This document shows positions 26,726 to 36,102 of a stretch of DNA of 64,000 nucleotides, piece by piece. This DNA is from Sphingopyxis sp. YR583. GTDB taxonomy: Bacteria > Pseudomonadota > Alphaproteobacteria > Sphingomonadales > Sphingomonadaceae. The notes below the pieces were generated by a model, which was not told where the DNA came from, searched no databases, and saw nothing but the letters and a program-made list of their open reading frames with translations. Numbering within the stretch: the stretch's first letter is position 1; each line of letters starts with the position of its first letter. The DNA lies in assembly GCF_900108295.1 (NCBI RefSeq), contig NZ_FNWK01000003.1, forward strand, positions 62,001-126,000. Reading direction: 5' to 3'. The translations under genes were made by a program, and so were the position numbers.

Positions 26726-27054
26726 CACAAACGGCCTGCCGCCCGATCGACAAAAAGAGAGACGTTGAGGCAATCAACCTCCAATCCGTACCTATTGCCG
26801 CTCGAAGAAAATTATCGAATGTTTCCCGGTACACTCGATAAAAAGGAATATCACTGTCAGGCGGCAGGCTTGTCGCATCACGCCGGATGAAATGGCTGGC
26901 TGAGCCGTGCTTGGTAGGGCTGCCGGTTTATGCAACTCCGCATCATGCTATCAAATTCTCGGGGCGGCCCCACGCCATTGCAACCAATGACCGGCTAGCA
27001 TTCACTGTCTGGCTCCCGTGGCAGCGGTCACGCGGCTTCAAGGATCGCATACAC
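26726..27054. other. Convergent intergenic region
   Basis: About 330 bp between the E2-like gene and the convergent SDR gene, with no supported gene. TTATCGA (26812-26818) and TCGATAA (26835-26841) form a 7-bp inverted repeat around a 16-nt loop; this is weak as a terminator. Confidence 0.35.
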
Positions 27055-27819
27055 TCACTGGAGGAGCACGCCTCCGTCGACCACAATAGATGTGCCTGCG
27101 CAGTAGCTGGCGTCACTGGATGCCAGAAACGCGACTGCTGCAGCGATCTCGCTGGCGGCAGCAAACTTCCCGATCGGAATTCCGGCCAGAATGGCCGCTG
27201 TCGATTCGGGATTAACTTCGATAGCTTTTGCGATCATTTCCGTGTCGGTAACTCCCGGGTGCACAGAATTGACCCGTACGCCATCGGCTGCCCCCTCAAG
27301 GGCGAAAGTTTTCGTCATCATATGTACCGCGGCCTTGCTTGCAGCGTAGGCGTTGGATCCAGGACCTGTGATGAAAGCGGCAACCGATGAAATATTCACG
27401 ATCGCCCCTCCTGCATTCTGCCGCTGCATTTGCCGCATCGCGGCACGGCATCCCAGAAATGTTCCGGTCACATTGACTTCGAGCTGACTCCTGAACGCAT
27501 CCGCGCTCATGTCTGTAGCGCGACACAGGATCGCGACGCCTGCGTTGTTCACGAGAATGTTGAGTTCACCCCAACGGGTCAGCACTTCCTGGATCACCGC
27601 GTCCCAGCCGGCTTCGTCGGTAATGTCTTGGTCCACGCCCACTGCAGCGTAGCCCTCCGCCTCGAGTTCCCGCGCGAGCTCAGCCGCGCGTCCGGGTGTA
27701 ATGTCCGTCAGCAAAACTCTGACACCCTCTTCGGCAAGGCGCCGGGCTGAGGCGAACCCGATCCCCCTCGCCGATCCCGCGCCCGTTACGATCGCCGCCC
27801 TTCCTTTCAAGCCGCGCAT
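27055..27819 (-). CDS. Short-chain dehydrogenase/reductase
   Basis: A 254-residue classical SDR. The cofactor motif is TGAGSARGIGFASARRLAEEG (a TGxxxGxG variant), with LVNNAGVA, catalytic Ser in VNISSVAAF and YAASK with Tyr and Lys. The sequence ends in SIVVDGGVLLQ. ATG 27819 has GGGAGAAG upstream and is preferred over the upstream ATG at 27849. It lies 50 bp after the P450 gene and probably oxidises a hydroxyl formed by the P450 or another enzyme in the same unit. Confidence 0.9.
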   Translation of the reverse strand: MRGLKGRAAIVTGAGSARGIGFASARRLAEEGVRVLLTDITPGRAAELARELEAEGYAAVGVDQDITDEAGWDAVIQEVLTRWGELNILVNNAGVAILCRATDMSADAFRSQLEVNVTGTFLGCRAAMRQMQRQNAGGAIVNISSVAAFITGPGSNAYAASKAAVHMMTKTFALEGAADGVRVNSVHPGVTDTEMIAKAIEVNPESTAAILAGIPIGKFAAASEIAAAVAFLASSDASYCAGTSIVVDGGVLLQ

Positions 27820-27869
27820 CAAATCTTCTCCCGGCCAATTTCGCAGCACGATTTTCGTCGCGGTTGCAT

Positions 27870-29105
27870 TCAGTTCGTCCTCTCAAAGGTGATCGGTAGC
27901 TCGTGCAACGAGCGCACAACCACTTTGTGCTGGTGCTTGAGCGGATCCGCACTGTCGATGCGAATGTTGTGCATCCTCGACAAAACCCGGTTCAGCGAAA
28001 TTTCCATCTCGGTGCGTGCCAGAGTGGATCCCAAGCAATAATGGACGCCAGCGCCAAAGGCGAGGTGACTGCGAGCCCCTTTGCGCTCAAGATCCAATTT
28101 TTCGGGGCAGGCAAATTTGCGCTCGTCGCGATTGGCCGCCGCATAATGAACCATGATGATCGAGCCCTTCGGCAGCTTTACTCCATCGAGTTCGGTGTCC
28201 TCGATAGGAGTGCGAAGCATCATGATGACCGGGCTTTCCATCCGCAGCGCTTCTTCGACAAATTTGGGTATCAGCTGAGGCTCAGCTCGAAGCTTCTCCT
28301 GGAAACCGGGCTGACTGAAGCACAAATGAAACATGTTTCCGAGCCCGCCAGTCGTGGTCTCATTGCCTCCGATATTCATGAGAGATATGAGTGAACAAAG
28401 CTCTCCGTCATCGAGGGGGTCACCTTCGGCGGGGGGATCATTAAGCAGAGTGCTCAGGATTGAACCGTCTGGTTCCCGGCGCCGTTCGTCGAACAAGTCG
28501 AGGAGGAAGCGGTGGAACCGCGCCTGGTCACGGTGGAGCGCAAGCCGCGCCTCTGGCGTTTCCACGGTTCCATTGGCAAGCCGGGTTTGGGCTTCTGCGG
28601 ACGCCGCCAGTCGATCCGCCTCGGATGGCGGCAAGCCCAGCAATTCGCACATCGTCTCGAGCGGAAGCTTCATGCAAAAGTCGCGTTGAAGATCCACTTT
28701 TTCAGCGTCCACAAAAGAGTCGATCAGTCGATCGACGATTTCGGTCAGCCGCGGGCGAAGACGATTTACCGCTTGCGCGCCGAAATAACGGTCGACCATG
28801 CTTCGATACCGACGATGCTCCAGCCCACCGGTGCGAACCAGGGTCGGGACCTGTGGGGGAACGCCGAGCTCGTCATAGACTTCCGCAAACATCGGCGCAT
28901 AATTCAAGTCTCCAAGGTCGTTCGAAACGGGCGTCATGCTCGAAAATGTCTTCTGGTCGAGAGCTACCTTTTGGACGTCGTCATAGCGTGTCACCACAAA
29001 GGCGCCGAGGCGGTCCGAATAGAAAACCGGCTTCTCGTCTCTGAGCGCCTGATAATAAGGAAACGGGCATTCCGTCGTTTCGGGTTCAAAGAATCTGTCT
29101 TGCAT
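27870..29105 (-). CDS. Cytochrome P450
   Basis: A 411-residue soluble bacterial P450 (from ATG 29105, MQDRFFEPETTECPFPYYQA). The I-helix oxygen-activation motif is IGGNETTTGG, the K-helix ExxR is in EEALRMESP, and the heme loop AFGAGVHYCLGSTLAR has Cys357. The frame is open to 29276 but that extension would overlap the flavoprotein gene. It lies 70 bp after a ketosteroid-dehydrogenase-like gene and before an SDR. No ferredoxin or ferredoxin reductase is adjacent; the ferredoxin at 15654 is the only candidate in the window. Confidence 0.94.
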   Translation of the reverse strand: MQDRFFEPETTECPFPYYQALRDEKPVFYSDRLGAFVVTRYDDVQKVALDQKTFSSMTPVSNDLGDLNYAPMFAEVYDELGVPPQVPTLVRTGGLEHRRYRSMVDRYFGAQAVNRLRPRLTEIVDRLIDSFVDAEKVDLQRDFCMKLPLETMCELLGLPPSEADRLAASAEAQTRLANGTVETPEARLALHRDQARFHRFLLDLFDERRREPDGSILSTLLNDPPAEGDPLDDGELCSLISLMNIGGNETTTGGLGNMFHLCFSQPGFQEKLRAEPQLIPKFVEEALRMESPVIMMLRTPIEDTELDGVKLPKGSIIMVHYAAANRDERKFACPEKLDLERKGARSHLAFGAGVHYCLGSTLARTEMEISLNRVLSRMHNIRIDSADPLKHQHKVVVRSLHELPITFERTN

Positions 29106-29175
29106 GAGCCATGTATTTCCTGAGGGGCGGCCGTCTTGGAAAATCGGGTATCCCGTAGCCGAAGGGGCGAGCTGC

Positions 29176-30966
29176 TCAGCTGTGCTGCCGGGTAAGCGCC
29201 GCCGGTCGATCAGGGGCCGCGTGCTCTGCACTCTTTTCCCTGTCCCGAGCCATCGCGATGACGGCCCGATAGGCAAAAATCATCGTGCCGGCGATGCTCG
29301 TACCTGCGCCGATGTAGCTCTTGCCAAACGGCGGAGCAGCGCAGTTGCCCGAAACGAACAAGCCATCGATCACCGAGCCGTCGGGCCGCATTGCACGGCC
29401 ATCGACATCCGCGACCACGCCGCCGACGGTCCCGACGTCGCCGGAATAGAGACGGACCGCGTAGAAGGGAGGCTTTTCGATCGCGCCGAGATTCGGATTG
29501 GGCTTGTTTGTCGGATCCCCGTGGAAGCGATCGAACCCAGCTTCGCCGCGCTGGAAATCTTCATCGATGCCACTCGCTGCGAAGCCGTTGAAGCGTTTGA
29601 TCGTGCTCGCCAGGTTTCCAGCCGCAATGCCTGTCTTCTGCGCGAGGTCGGCAATGGAATGCGCCTCGATCATGTAGCCGGTCTCAAGCCACTCCTTGGG
29701 CGTCTGGCCCATATGGCGCGCCCAGAGGTAGCGCTTGCGGTGGCGGCTTTCGATGATTGCCCATGCGGGCACCGCCCCGCCAGTTTCGCGATGCCGGTCG
29801 TGCAGTCGCTGCCCGAATTCCATATAAGAGCCTGATTCATTTCCGATTCGCATGCCGTTGGAATCGACGATCATGCAGTGCGGAAACGCGATATCCCAGT
29901 GGTGCGAGAAGTGAGCGACCGTACCATTTTCAAGTACCGCTCCTGGGGGAAGTGCTTCGTCGGGGCCCAGCGAGACGAGTGTCCAGATTGCTTCATCCAT
30001 ACAGTCCACCGCGGCGCCTAGTTCGATGGCGGCGGAGATGACCTCCCCCGTTTCACCGGGGTTCGCCATGGTTCGCTTCGCCGCGCCGCGCGGGACGGGT
30101 GCAGAACGCATATCAGCATTGTGGGCGAAGCCGCCCGAATTCGCGATGACACCAAGACGAGCCTTGATGCGATAAGGCCTTCCCATATGCCGTGCGACAA
30201 CGCCAGTGACACGCCCACCTTCCACGGTGAACGATTCGAAGGGCGTTTCCGTCAAAAATTCAACACCATTTTCGATGCTGAGCTTCAGCATGCGGCCCTG
30301 CAGCGCCGCGCCTGAACCCCGATAATCTGTGCCGGTGAGTTTCTGCTTCAGAACCCGCAGCCCGACGCGTAACGCCAGCATCTTCGCGCTCCACGTGCGC
30401 TTCGCGAGCAGGAGCGGCGACATTTCGCCGATCGAGATCGGTAGCGTGATCATCGGATAGGTCGACAATCGGTCCTTCCACGATCCCAGTTCGTTTACGT
30501 CGAACAGTTTCGCCGAAATGCACCGCGTTTCCTCCGATGCACCGGGCTTGGTCGTGTAGTAGTCGGGGTAACGCGACGGCCGCTCGAGTGCGAGCCCCTC
30601 CGCCTCGAGAAAGGACAGCATTTCCGGACCCGTTTCGAGATAGGCATTCCGTCTTTCGGGCGTACCGCCAGGTCCGAAATAGGGAGCAGCAGCGTCGACA
30701 TAGCGCCGGGCGGCCTCCACACTGTCGGTCACACCCTCGCGCTTCATGATGGGGTTGGCGGGCACCCAAAGGACTCCGCCCGAGAACCCGGTAGAGCCGC
30801 CTATGAGCGCCTGTTTCTCAATGATCAGCGTCTCAAGTCCAAGACGCTTCGCCTTAAGGGCGGCGACCATGGAACCTCCGCCACTTCCGACGATGACAAC
30901 ATCGACGATGCGGTCCCAACTGTCATTGCCGGGAACGCTGTCGACTGATTTGCTGGTTTTGGCCAC
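29176..30966 (-). CDS. FAD-binding dehydrogenase, 3-ketosteroid-delta1-dehydrogenase-like
   Basis: A 596-residue flavoprotein of the fumarate reductase/KstD superfamily. The N-terminal Rossmann motif is DVVIVGSGGGSMVAALKAKR, then IIEKQALIGGSTGFSGGVLW. The C-terminal part has NPNLGAIEKPPFYAVRLYSG, GDVGTVGGVVAD and NCAAPPFGKSYIGAGTSIAG, as in ketosteroid dehydrogenases and related FAD desaturases. The start is GTG 30966 with GGAGAG upstream. It introduces a C=C next to a carbonyl in characterised relatives; here the substrate is unknown. It heads a unit with the P450 and SDR. Confidence 0.88.
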   Translation of the reverse strand: MAKTSKSVDSVPGNDSWDRIVDVVIVGSGGGSMVAALKAKRLGLETLIIEKQALIGGSTGFSGGVLWVPANPIMKREGVTDSVEAARRYVDAAAPYFGPGGTPERRNAYLETGPEMLSFLEAEGLALERPSRYPDYYTTKPGASEETRCISAKLFDVNELGSWKDRLSTYPMITLPISIGEMSPLLLAKRTWSAKMLALRVGLRVLKQKLTGTDYRGSGAALQGRMLKLSIENGVEFLTETPFESFTVEGGRVTGVVARHMGRPYRIKARLGVIANSGGFAHNADMRSAPVPRGAAKRTMANPGETGEVISAAIELGAAVDCMDEAIWTLVSLGPDEALPPGAVLENGTVAHFSHHWDIAFPHCMIVDSNGMRIGNESGSYMEFGQRLHDRHRETGGAVPAWAIIESRHRKRYLWARHMGQTPKEWLETGYMIEAHSIADLAQKTGIAAGNLASTIKRFNGFAASGIDEDFQRGEAGFDRFHGDPTNKPNPNLGAIEKPPFYAVRLYSGDVGTVGGVVADVDGRAMRPDGSVIDGLFVSGNCAAPPFGKSYIGAGTSIAGTMIFAYRAVIAMARDREKSAEHAAPDRPAALTRQHS

Positions 30967-31247
30967 GGCTGTTCATCTCTCCAAATGCATCGAGCCGCGC
31001 TTGAGCGCGCGCCCTGGCGGTCTTGGGGAAACGCTCCTGCGCAATCCGACCATCGCCACCTTCGAACATTTGAGAGCTTGCATCGGATGAGGTAGTCATG
31101 TCAATATCGTTCGCATGCATACCGATGCCCAGATTACGATATGCCGCTTTGTCGTTGCGGACAGTGGTGACACCACAGCGTTGCGCTTGGCACCTCAAAC
31201 ATATCCATCGGACGAATCGCGAAGAATAAGAGCTAAGGGAGTTTATG
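30967..31247. other. Divergent promoter region between the flavoprotein and EthD-like genes
   Basis: About 280 bp with no supported gene. It contains TTCGCATGCATA at 31110-31121, a dyad that matches the shared motif only at 9 of 12 positions and has its central TA inverted, so I do not count it as a site. Confidence 0.35.
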
Positions 31248-31574
31248 ATGCCAACCTACACAATGATCATATTGACGCGCCCGACTGAAGGTCGGGAGGA
31301 TGAATATAATCAATGGTATAACGATGTTCATGTGCCCGAAGTGTTGGCGACGGAAGGCTTCATGGCAGCTCAGCGGTTCAAGCTTGCCGGCGGACCGGAT
31401 TCACCGGCGCCCTACCTCGCAATCTATGAAGTTCAAACGGAGGATTTCGCGGCAACCTTGGCGAAGCTTGAGGAACGAGTCGCAAACGGTAAAATTGGTA
31501 TTTCGTCTGCTCTCGACGTGCCATCCGCAATCGGCGCAGCCTATGAACCCATTACGGAACGGGTGACGGCCTGA
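31248..31574 (+). CDS. Small dimeric alpha-beta barrel protein (EthD/DUF4286-like)
   Basis: A 108-residue protein starting MPTYTMIILTRPTEGREDEY, with the conserved NQWYNDVHVPEVLATEGFMAA segment typical of EthD/stress-responsive alpha-beta barrel proteins. These occur near oxygenases and aromatic pathways, as small enzymes or helpers of unclear function. GGGAG lies 6 bp before ATG 31248, with another ATG at 31245. It is followed by the MDR gene at 31725, 150 bp away, in the same direction. Confidence 0.75.
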   Translation: MPTYTMIILTRPTEGREDEYNQWYNDVHVPEVLATEGFMAAQRFKLAGGPDSPAPYLAIYEVQTEDFAATLAKLEERVANGKIGISSALDVPSAIGAAYEPITERVTA

Positions 31575-31724
31575 ACGAGGTTTTGCGACGATCCGCAGTC
31601 ATCTTCGGCAAAACGCCGCCCGGCAGGTCGTAAGCGGCCGCCAACCGATACGCTCTTCTTGGTCCGAAAGCCGTCAATTAAAGGGCCGAGAAGCGCGGCT
31701 TTTATCCAATCAAAGGAGTAGGAC

Positions 31725-32735
31725 ATGAGAGGAATTAGACTTGCGCCGGGCGAAGCGTCGAGAATGGCGTTATGCGACATTCCTGAACCCGTCCCGGACC
31801 GGCGCGGCGTGTTGGTAAGGGTGCGCGCGGCCTCGCTCAATTACCGCGATGGCCTGATCGCCGCCGGCCAATACCCCGCGATATCGCGTGCCGACGTCGT
31901 TCCCCTCTCTGACGGCGCAGGAGAAGTCATAGCAGTGGGCGACGAGGTCACGCGTTTCAAGGCGGGCGATCGGGTCGTAATTTCATGCATGCCACGGTGG
32001 GTCGCCGGACCGTTCGAACCCCGTTATGCGATTGAGCAGTTCGGCGTGACACATGATGGTATGCTGGCGGATTATGTCGCAGTCGACGAGGAGGGACTTG
32101 TGGCGTTGCCCGATACGCTCAGCTTCGAAGATGGTGCGAGTCTTCCCTGTGCAGCGGTGACCGCGTGGAACTCTTTGTGCGGATTGCGCGCACCTTTACC
32201 GGGTCAAAGCGTTCTAACTATAGGCACGGGAAGCGTGTCCCTGTTCGCACTGCAGTTTGCCAAACTGTTCGGTGCACAGGTTATTGCTACAACGTCGACA
32301 GACGCCAAAGCCGAAAGCCTCAAGGCTTTGGGCGCAGATCATGTCATAAATTATCGCGACACTCCCGACTGGGATAAGGCTGTCCTCGATCGGACGAACG
32401 GCCGAGGGGTCGATTTCGTAGTCGAAGTCGGCGGCGGCAATACGCTCGTAAACTCGCTTGGCGCAACCCGGCCTGGTGGCCAGATCGGGCTGATCGGTTT
32501 CGTTGCAGGCTTTGGCGGGACCATTGACCCCCTCGCCCTCATCGGAAAGGCCGTCACGCTCCGCGGCATTGGTATGGGTAATCGACTGGACCTGGAAGCG
32601 CTGGTCAATGCCATGGCCTGCCATGAGATCCATGCGGTGGTCGACAGGATCTACGACTTTTTGGATTACCGCGCGGCCTTCGACAGCCTCGGCAACGCCG
32701 GGCGCTTCGGAAAGGCGGTCATCAGCTTGGAATGA
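31725..32735 (+). CDS. Zinc-type alcohol dehydrogenase-like (MDR) oxidoreductase
   Basis: A 336-residue medium-chain dehydrogenase. The GroES-like domain shows ASLNYRDGLIAAGQYP and DGAGEVIAVGDEVTRFKAGDRV. The nucleotide domain shows GQSVLTIGTGSVSLFALQFAKLFGAQVIAT and ALGADHVINYRDTPDW. The N-Y-R-D replaces the catalytic zinc cysteine context, as in the quinone-oxidoreductase/enoyl-reductase branch (TIGR/YhdH-like), so it probably reduces an activated C=C or a quinone. AAAGGAG precedes the ATG. Confidence 0.9.
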   Translation: MRGIRLAPGEASRMALCDIPEPVPDRRGVLVRVRAASLNYRDGLIAAGQYPAISRADVVPLSDGAGEVIAVGDEVTRFKAGDRVVISCMPRWVAGPFEPRYAIEQFGVTHDGMLADYVAVDEEGLVALPDTLSFEDGASLPCAAVTAWNSLCGLRAPLPGQSVLTIGTGSVSLFALQFAKLFGAQVIATTSTDAKAESLKALGADHVINYRDTPDWDKAVLDRTNGRGVDFVVEVGGGNTLVNSLGATRPGGQIGLIGFVAGFGGTIDPLALIGKAVTLRGIGMGNRLDLEALVNAMACHEIHAVVDRIYDFLDYRAAFDSLGNAGRFGKAVISLE

Positions 32736-32800
32736 GATGATTGATTATGTGCTGGTGATTATCTGCTCGACGACCTGCCGCGCCTCGCGAAAGGCGCCCC

Positions 32801-32846
32801 TGCAAGCCGAGAACCGCTCCGGGAGCAATCGGAGCGGTTCTGTTGC
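32801..32846. terminator. Strong hairpin between convergent genes
   Basis: GAACCGCTCC (32811-32820) and GGAGCGGTTC (32831-32840) form a perfect 10-bp stem with a 10-nt loop, extended by outer TGCAA/TTGCA pairing and followed by TGTTG. It sits between the ends of the MDR gene (32735) and the convergent DUF7064-like gene (32868), so a bidirectional intrinsic terminator is likely. Confidence 0.75.
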
Positions 32847-32867
32847 AGGCCGGGCGTGTTATTCGGC

Positions 32868-33833
32868 CTATACTTCTTTTGCGCCCGCGCCGGTCAGCCA
32901 GCCAATTTCGACATTCGCCTGGCCCTCATCCCCTGTTTCCTGAAGGATGCACGGACACATATTCTCCGAATTGACATAAGTCAGATCGCCTGGCTTTTGA
33001 GAATGCAGAATGATCCGGGCGTACCGCGCCGCCAGATCACAGACGATCGTGTAGGACTGGTTGTCGTAATCGACCGCGCGGAATGTCACCTTTTCCGGCA
33101 AATCCTCGTCGTCGCGCCCGAGGTATTCAATGTCGATCGTTTTCAGTACCCGATTTCCTTCCCGCGTCGCGACATAGCCTTCCATCAAGGTCACATTCGG
33201 CCGTAACGCGCCGTGAAGACGGAAAATGTGAAAGGCGTGGTCAGGAAAATTGATAACCGACCAATTGTGATCATGGGCGGTTTCATCGTTTCGCATCCCC
33301 CAGCTATGGTCGCGATAGGCCGAGCCAGCCACCTCGATTACCCTGCCGTCCTCTTTGAGCCTGACCGTTCCTCTTCCCTCAAGCGCCTGGCTCTGATGGC
33401 GGAACTGACCGAGACCAAATCCCGTGCATTCCGAAATCGAGAGTTGATCGGGATTCACGTCGCTGCATGCGAGAAAGTCGAACAATGCCATCCGCGCCGT
33501 GAAATCGAGCGTCACGGCCATCTCGTCATTCTCGAACTCGACCTGAAACTCGGCTTGCGGCTTGACGAAACGGTATGTGAGGTCGCCGAGCTTGACCTCG
33601 CGGCTATGCTCGAAGGGAACCGGCATCGGTACCTCTTTTGCGCTCGAATAGGTGCGACCGCCGTGCAGTAGTGTAAAGGAGGCAAAGGCGCGGTCCATTG
33701 TGGGTTCCACGGTCGCATGCGCGAGGCAGCAGATGTCACGGTCGGGATCCATGAAAATCCAGAACCAATTTTCCTTCCAGCGCAGCTTTGCGCGCATCGG
33801 GACAGTGTGTGGATAGTCTTCGTGTAAGAGCAT
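32868..33833 (-). CDS. DUF7064-like, hydroxyneurosporene-synthase-type lipocalin-fold protein
   Basis: A 321-residue protein with beta-rich sequence and the characteristic VAGSAYRDHSWGMRND followed by HDHNWSVINFPDHAFHIFRL. This resembles the CrtC/AttH-type double-lipocalin fold, whose characterised members hydrate or bind lipophilic isoprenoids. Proteins of this kind recur in sphingomonad and mycobacterial lipid/terpenoid degradation clusters, but I know of no proven activity for this type. It lies 44 bp downstream of an APH-fold phosphotransferase gene. Confidence 0.6.
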   Translation of the reverse strand: MLLHEDYPHTVPMRAKLRWKENWFWIFMDPDRDICCLAHATVEPTMDRAFASFTLLHGGRTYSSAKEVPMPVPFEHSREVKLGDLTYRFVKPQAEFQVEFENDEMAVTLDFTARMALFDFLACSDVNPDQLSISECTGFGLGQFRHQSQALEGRGTVRLKEDGRVIEVAGSAYRDHSWGMRNDETAHDHNWSVINFPDHAFHIFRLHGALRPNVTLMEGYVATREGNRVLKTIDIEYLGRDDEDLPEKVTFRAVDYDNQSYTIVCDLAARYARIILHSQKPGDLTYVNSENMCPCILQETGDEGQANVEIGWLTGAGAKEV

Positions 33834-33877
33834 ATATTCAACTCCGCGAATGATCGTCTTGAGGTGTTGCCCGTGTA

Positions 33878-35401
33878 TTAGCTGTCGATCCCCGGCAATT
33901 TTGCCGCGGCCTGACGCTCGAGCATGTGGAGACAGGTGGTTACCGCGTGAGCCGTGCGCACATCGGCAACGTTACTAACCGCACGATGGTGCATAATCTC
34001 CGTGAACATGACATTCCTGACATCGCTGAGGATGCCAAAGAACTCGATCGCTGCAGGACGATAATCCTGACCGCCCGCCGCTAAATATGCTTCGACAAAC
34101 TCGTCCCAGGTCATCCGATCGCCTAGCAATGGGCGAATATAGGCGAGGTCCTGCATAGGATCGCCAATCTGGGCCAGTTCCCAGTCCAGCACCGCGCTCA
34201 ACCTTGGACCTTCCACCAGAAGGTTCCACAGGCCGAGGTCTGAATGAACGATGATGGGGCGCTCTGGCGCGGGGGGCGCATTATGTTCGAGCCATAGGAG
34301 CGTGCCGCTTGCAACAGGCAGAGGCGCAACCTGATTGTCGCGAAGTTGCTGCCGCACCTTGACGACGGCGCGCTTGTTCGCATCCTCGTCCGGCGCAGTC
34401 TTCCAAGACTGTGGCAAGTCCGATTCAGATGGGTCAAGCGCATGAAGCCGCGCGGCGAAGCGAGCAAGTCCGAAAAGCGCCTCGCGGGTGCACTCGGGCG
34501 CTGGCCCACCGAATCCTCCCGCGGTGGCCCCGGACAACTTGGTCATGATGATGAAGGGCCGCCCGAAGCGGTCGTCGCCCGGATGAAAGAAAATGGGCTC
34601 AGGCACCTCGAGTCCGTGCTGATGCACAAATTTAATGATCCCATATTCGTCAGCGACGTGTGTTCCTGTGCCGCTGAGCAGGGCATCCTGCCGAACAACG
34701 AGCGAGCGAAACGGCAAATTGGATCCTTCAAGCTCCGCAATGAGCGTGACCTTTCCCCACCCCATTGGAGGCCGGCTGACGCGCGATACCGCGAGATCAG
34801 GATGTTCAGGCATCGCTTCTCGCAGGAAGAGCTCGAGCCGATCTTTGGTTATGATGCCGCTATCGCATGTCTCGGGCGAAACCTGCGCCTCTACCTGGTC
34901 CGCCCAATCGCGGCGGGTTTTTTCCGCGAGGCTATCGGCCTTAAGCAGGCCGGCAAGGATCTTGATGAGCGCTTCAGAAAAATTGGCCCCAGGGTCGTGC
35001 AGAGCTGCCAGATCATCGAAGGCCTCGCTCAGAAGCCGCGAGAGGTCCTCGCTCGCTGCCACGTCGGTCGGCGCATCGCCTAACCGAGTTGCAATATCCT
35101 GGCCCTCGCCGCCCATCGTCGAGGCCAGAGCGATGAGCTCGTCCACCGCCGCCAGATGTGCGCCACGCAGCATCGGCGCCAATTCTCTCGCCGTCGCGTG
35201 CCGAGCCGCCATGTCTAGGACGAGACGCCTCATCATGCTGGCGGTGTGCTTTGGCTCGCCGCTGAGCGCGGGCTCGATCATATCACGCAGACTTTGTTCG
35301 ATGCCGCTCAGGAGCGAGATGTCCCCCGCCGGATCGAATAGCGAGGCTGGACCAATCCGCGGCGTTTCAGCCGCATTCTGCGCCTTTCGTGAGCTCAACA
35401 T
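33878..35401 (-). CDS. APH-fold phosphotransferase with N-terminal extension
   Basis: A 507-residue protein. The first ~165 residues are a helical domain not typical of plain APH proteins. The kinase-like domain starts near residue 180 (LELFLREAMPEHPDLAVSRV, MGWGKVTLIAELEG, SLVVRQD). The catalytic loop is IVHSDLGLWNLLVEG, with Ser in place of the usual Gly of HGD, and the metal motif is VLDWELAQIGDP. Relatives of the ACAD10/11 and LvaA type phosphorylate hydroxyacyl-CoA substrates. Together with the two other APH genes here, this suggests a phosphorylated intermediate. Confidence 0.85.
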   Translation of the reverse strand: MLSSRKAQNAAETPRIGPASLFDPAGDISLLSGIEQSLRDMIEPALSGEPKHTASMMRRLVLDMAARHATARELAPMLRGAHLAAVDELIALASTMGGEGQDIATRLGDAPTDVAASEDLSRLLSEAFDDLAALHDPGANFSEALIKILAGLLKADSLAEKTRRDWADQVEAQVSPETCDSGIITKDRLELFLREAMPEHPDLAVSRVSRPPMGWGKVTLIAELEGSNLPFRSLVVRQDALLSGTGTHVADEYGIIKFVHQHGLEVPEPIFFHPGDDRFGRPFIIMTKLSGATAGGFGGPAPECTREALFGLARFAARLHALDPSESDLPQSWKTAPDEDANKRAVVKVRQQLRDNQVAPLPVASGTLLWLEHNAPPAPERPIIVHSDLGLWNLLVEGPRLSAVLDWELAQIGDPMQDLAYIRPLLGDRMTWDEFVEAYLAAGGQDYRPAAIEFFGILSDVRNVMFTEIMHHRAVSNVADVRTAHAVTTCLHMLERQAAAKLPGIDS

Positions 35402-35609
35402 GCAATACTCCTCGTCGCAAGGACAGCCTTACCGTCAAGACGCACGGTCGCCAGTGGCGGGCGGATGACACCTTCGGCACCGACAGCTGTAGGCGCCGTC
35501 TCGCTGCCACACCTGCGATCTTGCTTCCTGCTCCCAAATACAGCCGGCTGTGTGCCAGCGCGCGTTGCACACCCATTCCACCCACAAACGCCAAATACAA
35601 GAATATTCG

Positions 35610-35621
35610 TACGCTATCGTA
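35610..35621. promoter_or_regulatory. Shared palindromic site (APH side)
   Basis: TACGCTATCGTA followed by CCATATGG, a full match to the extended motif. It lies 208 bp upstream of the minus-strand APH gene. Confidence 0.6.
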
Positions 35622-35894
35622 CCATATGGCCCTGTAATTTGTCCGGTGCGGCTTCTCAGCGAGATATTCCCCGACAGCGACGGGTCTGACCTCGATCCAA
35701 TGGGCCCCTTCGGCCATGCGTAAAACGCGGGAGTGACAGCTTACGCTGGCATAAAGCGCACGACACGCCGTGATCCACCAATTCTTATCATCCGGATGGG
35801 CACGATCACGATCACCTCTGGCCCCTGCACAGCTCCCGGGCCGAGCTCGCTACAATGCAATTCCCAATGACATATTTAGTACGCTTGACATCGA

Positions 35895-35906
35895 TACGCT
35901 ATTTTA
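35895..35906. promoter_or_regulatory. Shared palindromic site (SnoaL side)
   Basis: TACGCTATTTTA followed by CGATAT; the left half is perfect, the right half has two changes. It lies 196 bp upstream of the plus-strand SnoaL gene. Confidence 0.5.
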
Positions 35907-36102
35907 CGATATTTGAGAGATCAGGGTCCAGCTTATGGGCATTCGAGAATATGCGCGGCGCGAATGTTTAGGAATTTGCGGCGGAAGGCGATCGCCGGGT
36001 CCATCGGGTGCCGTATCAATACGTTGGTTCGGCCCCGGATATGAGCCGTGGTGAAACACTGCTCCAGCGCAAATAGAGACGATCAACCTTGGAGTGATGA
36101 GC

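Larger units (their letters stand above)
35402..36102. promoter_or_regulatory. Long divergent promoter region with two palindromic sites
   Basis: About 700 bp between the APH gene (minus) and the SnoaL gene (plus) with no supported gene. Two copies of the shared motif lie at 35610-35621 and 35895-35906, about 200 bp from each divergent start, as if one serves each direction. A minus-strand reading frame near 35935-36075 (ALEQCFTTAHIRGRTNVLIR) looks protein-like but is too short to name. Confidence 0.45.

Noticed and set aside
26812..26841. TTATCGA/TCGATAA inverted repeat in the convergent gap
   Set aside because: Only 7 bp with a 16-nt loop and AT-rich; too weak to call a terminator or operator without support.
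31110..31121. TTCGCATGCATA as another copy of the shared palindrome
   Set aside because: Only 9 of 12 positions match and the central TA is reversed, so it may be chance. The flavoprotein/EthD gap then lacks a clear site.
30923..31198. Minus-strand frame of 91 codons overlapping the start of the KstD-like gene
   Set aside because: It overlaps the ribosome site and first codons of a well-supported gene and has no recognisable features.
35935..36075. Protein-like minus-strand reading (ALEQCFTTAHIRGRTNVLIR) upstream of the SnoaL gene
   Set aside because: Short, without a start or ribosome site, and I cannot match it to a family. It may be a tiny relic but is not supportable as a gene.
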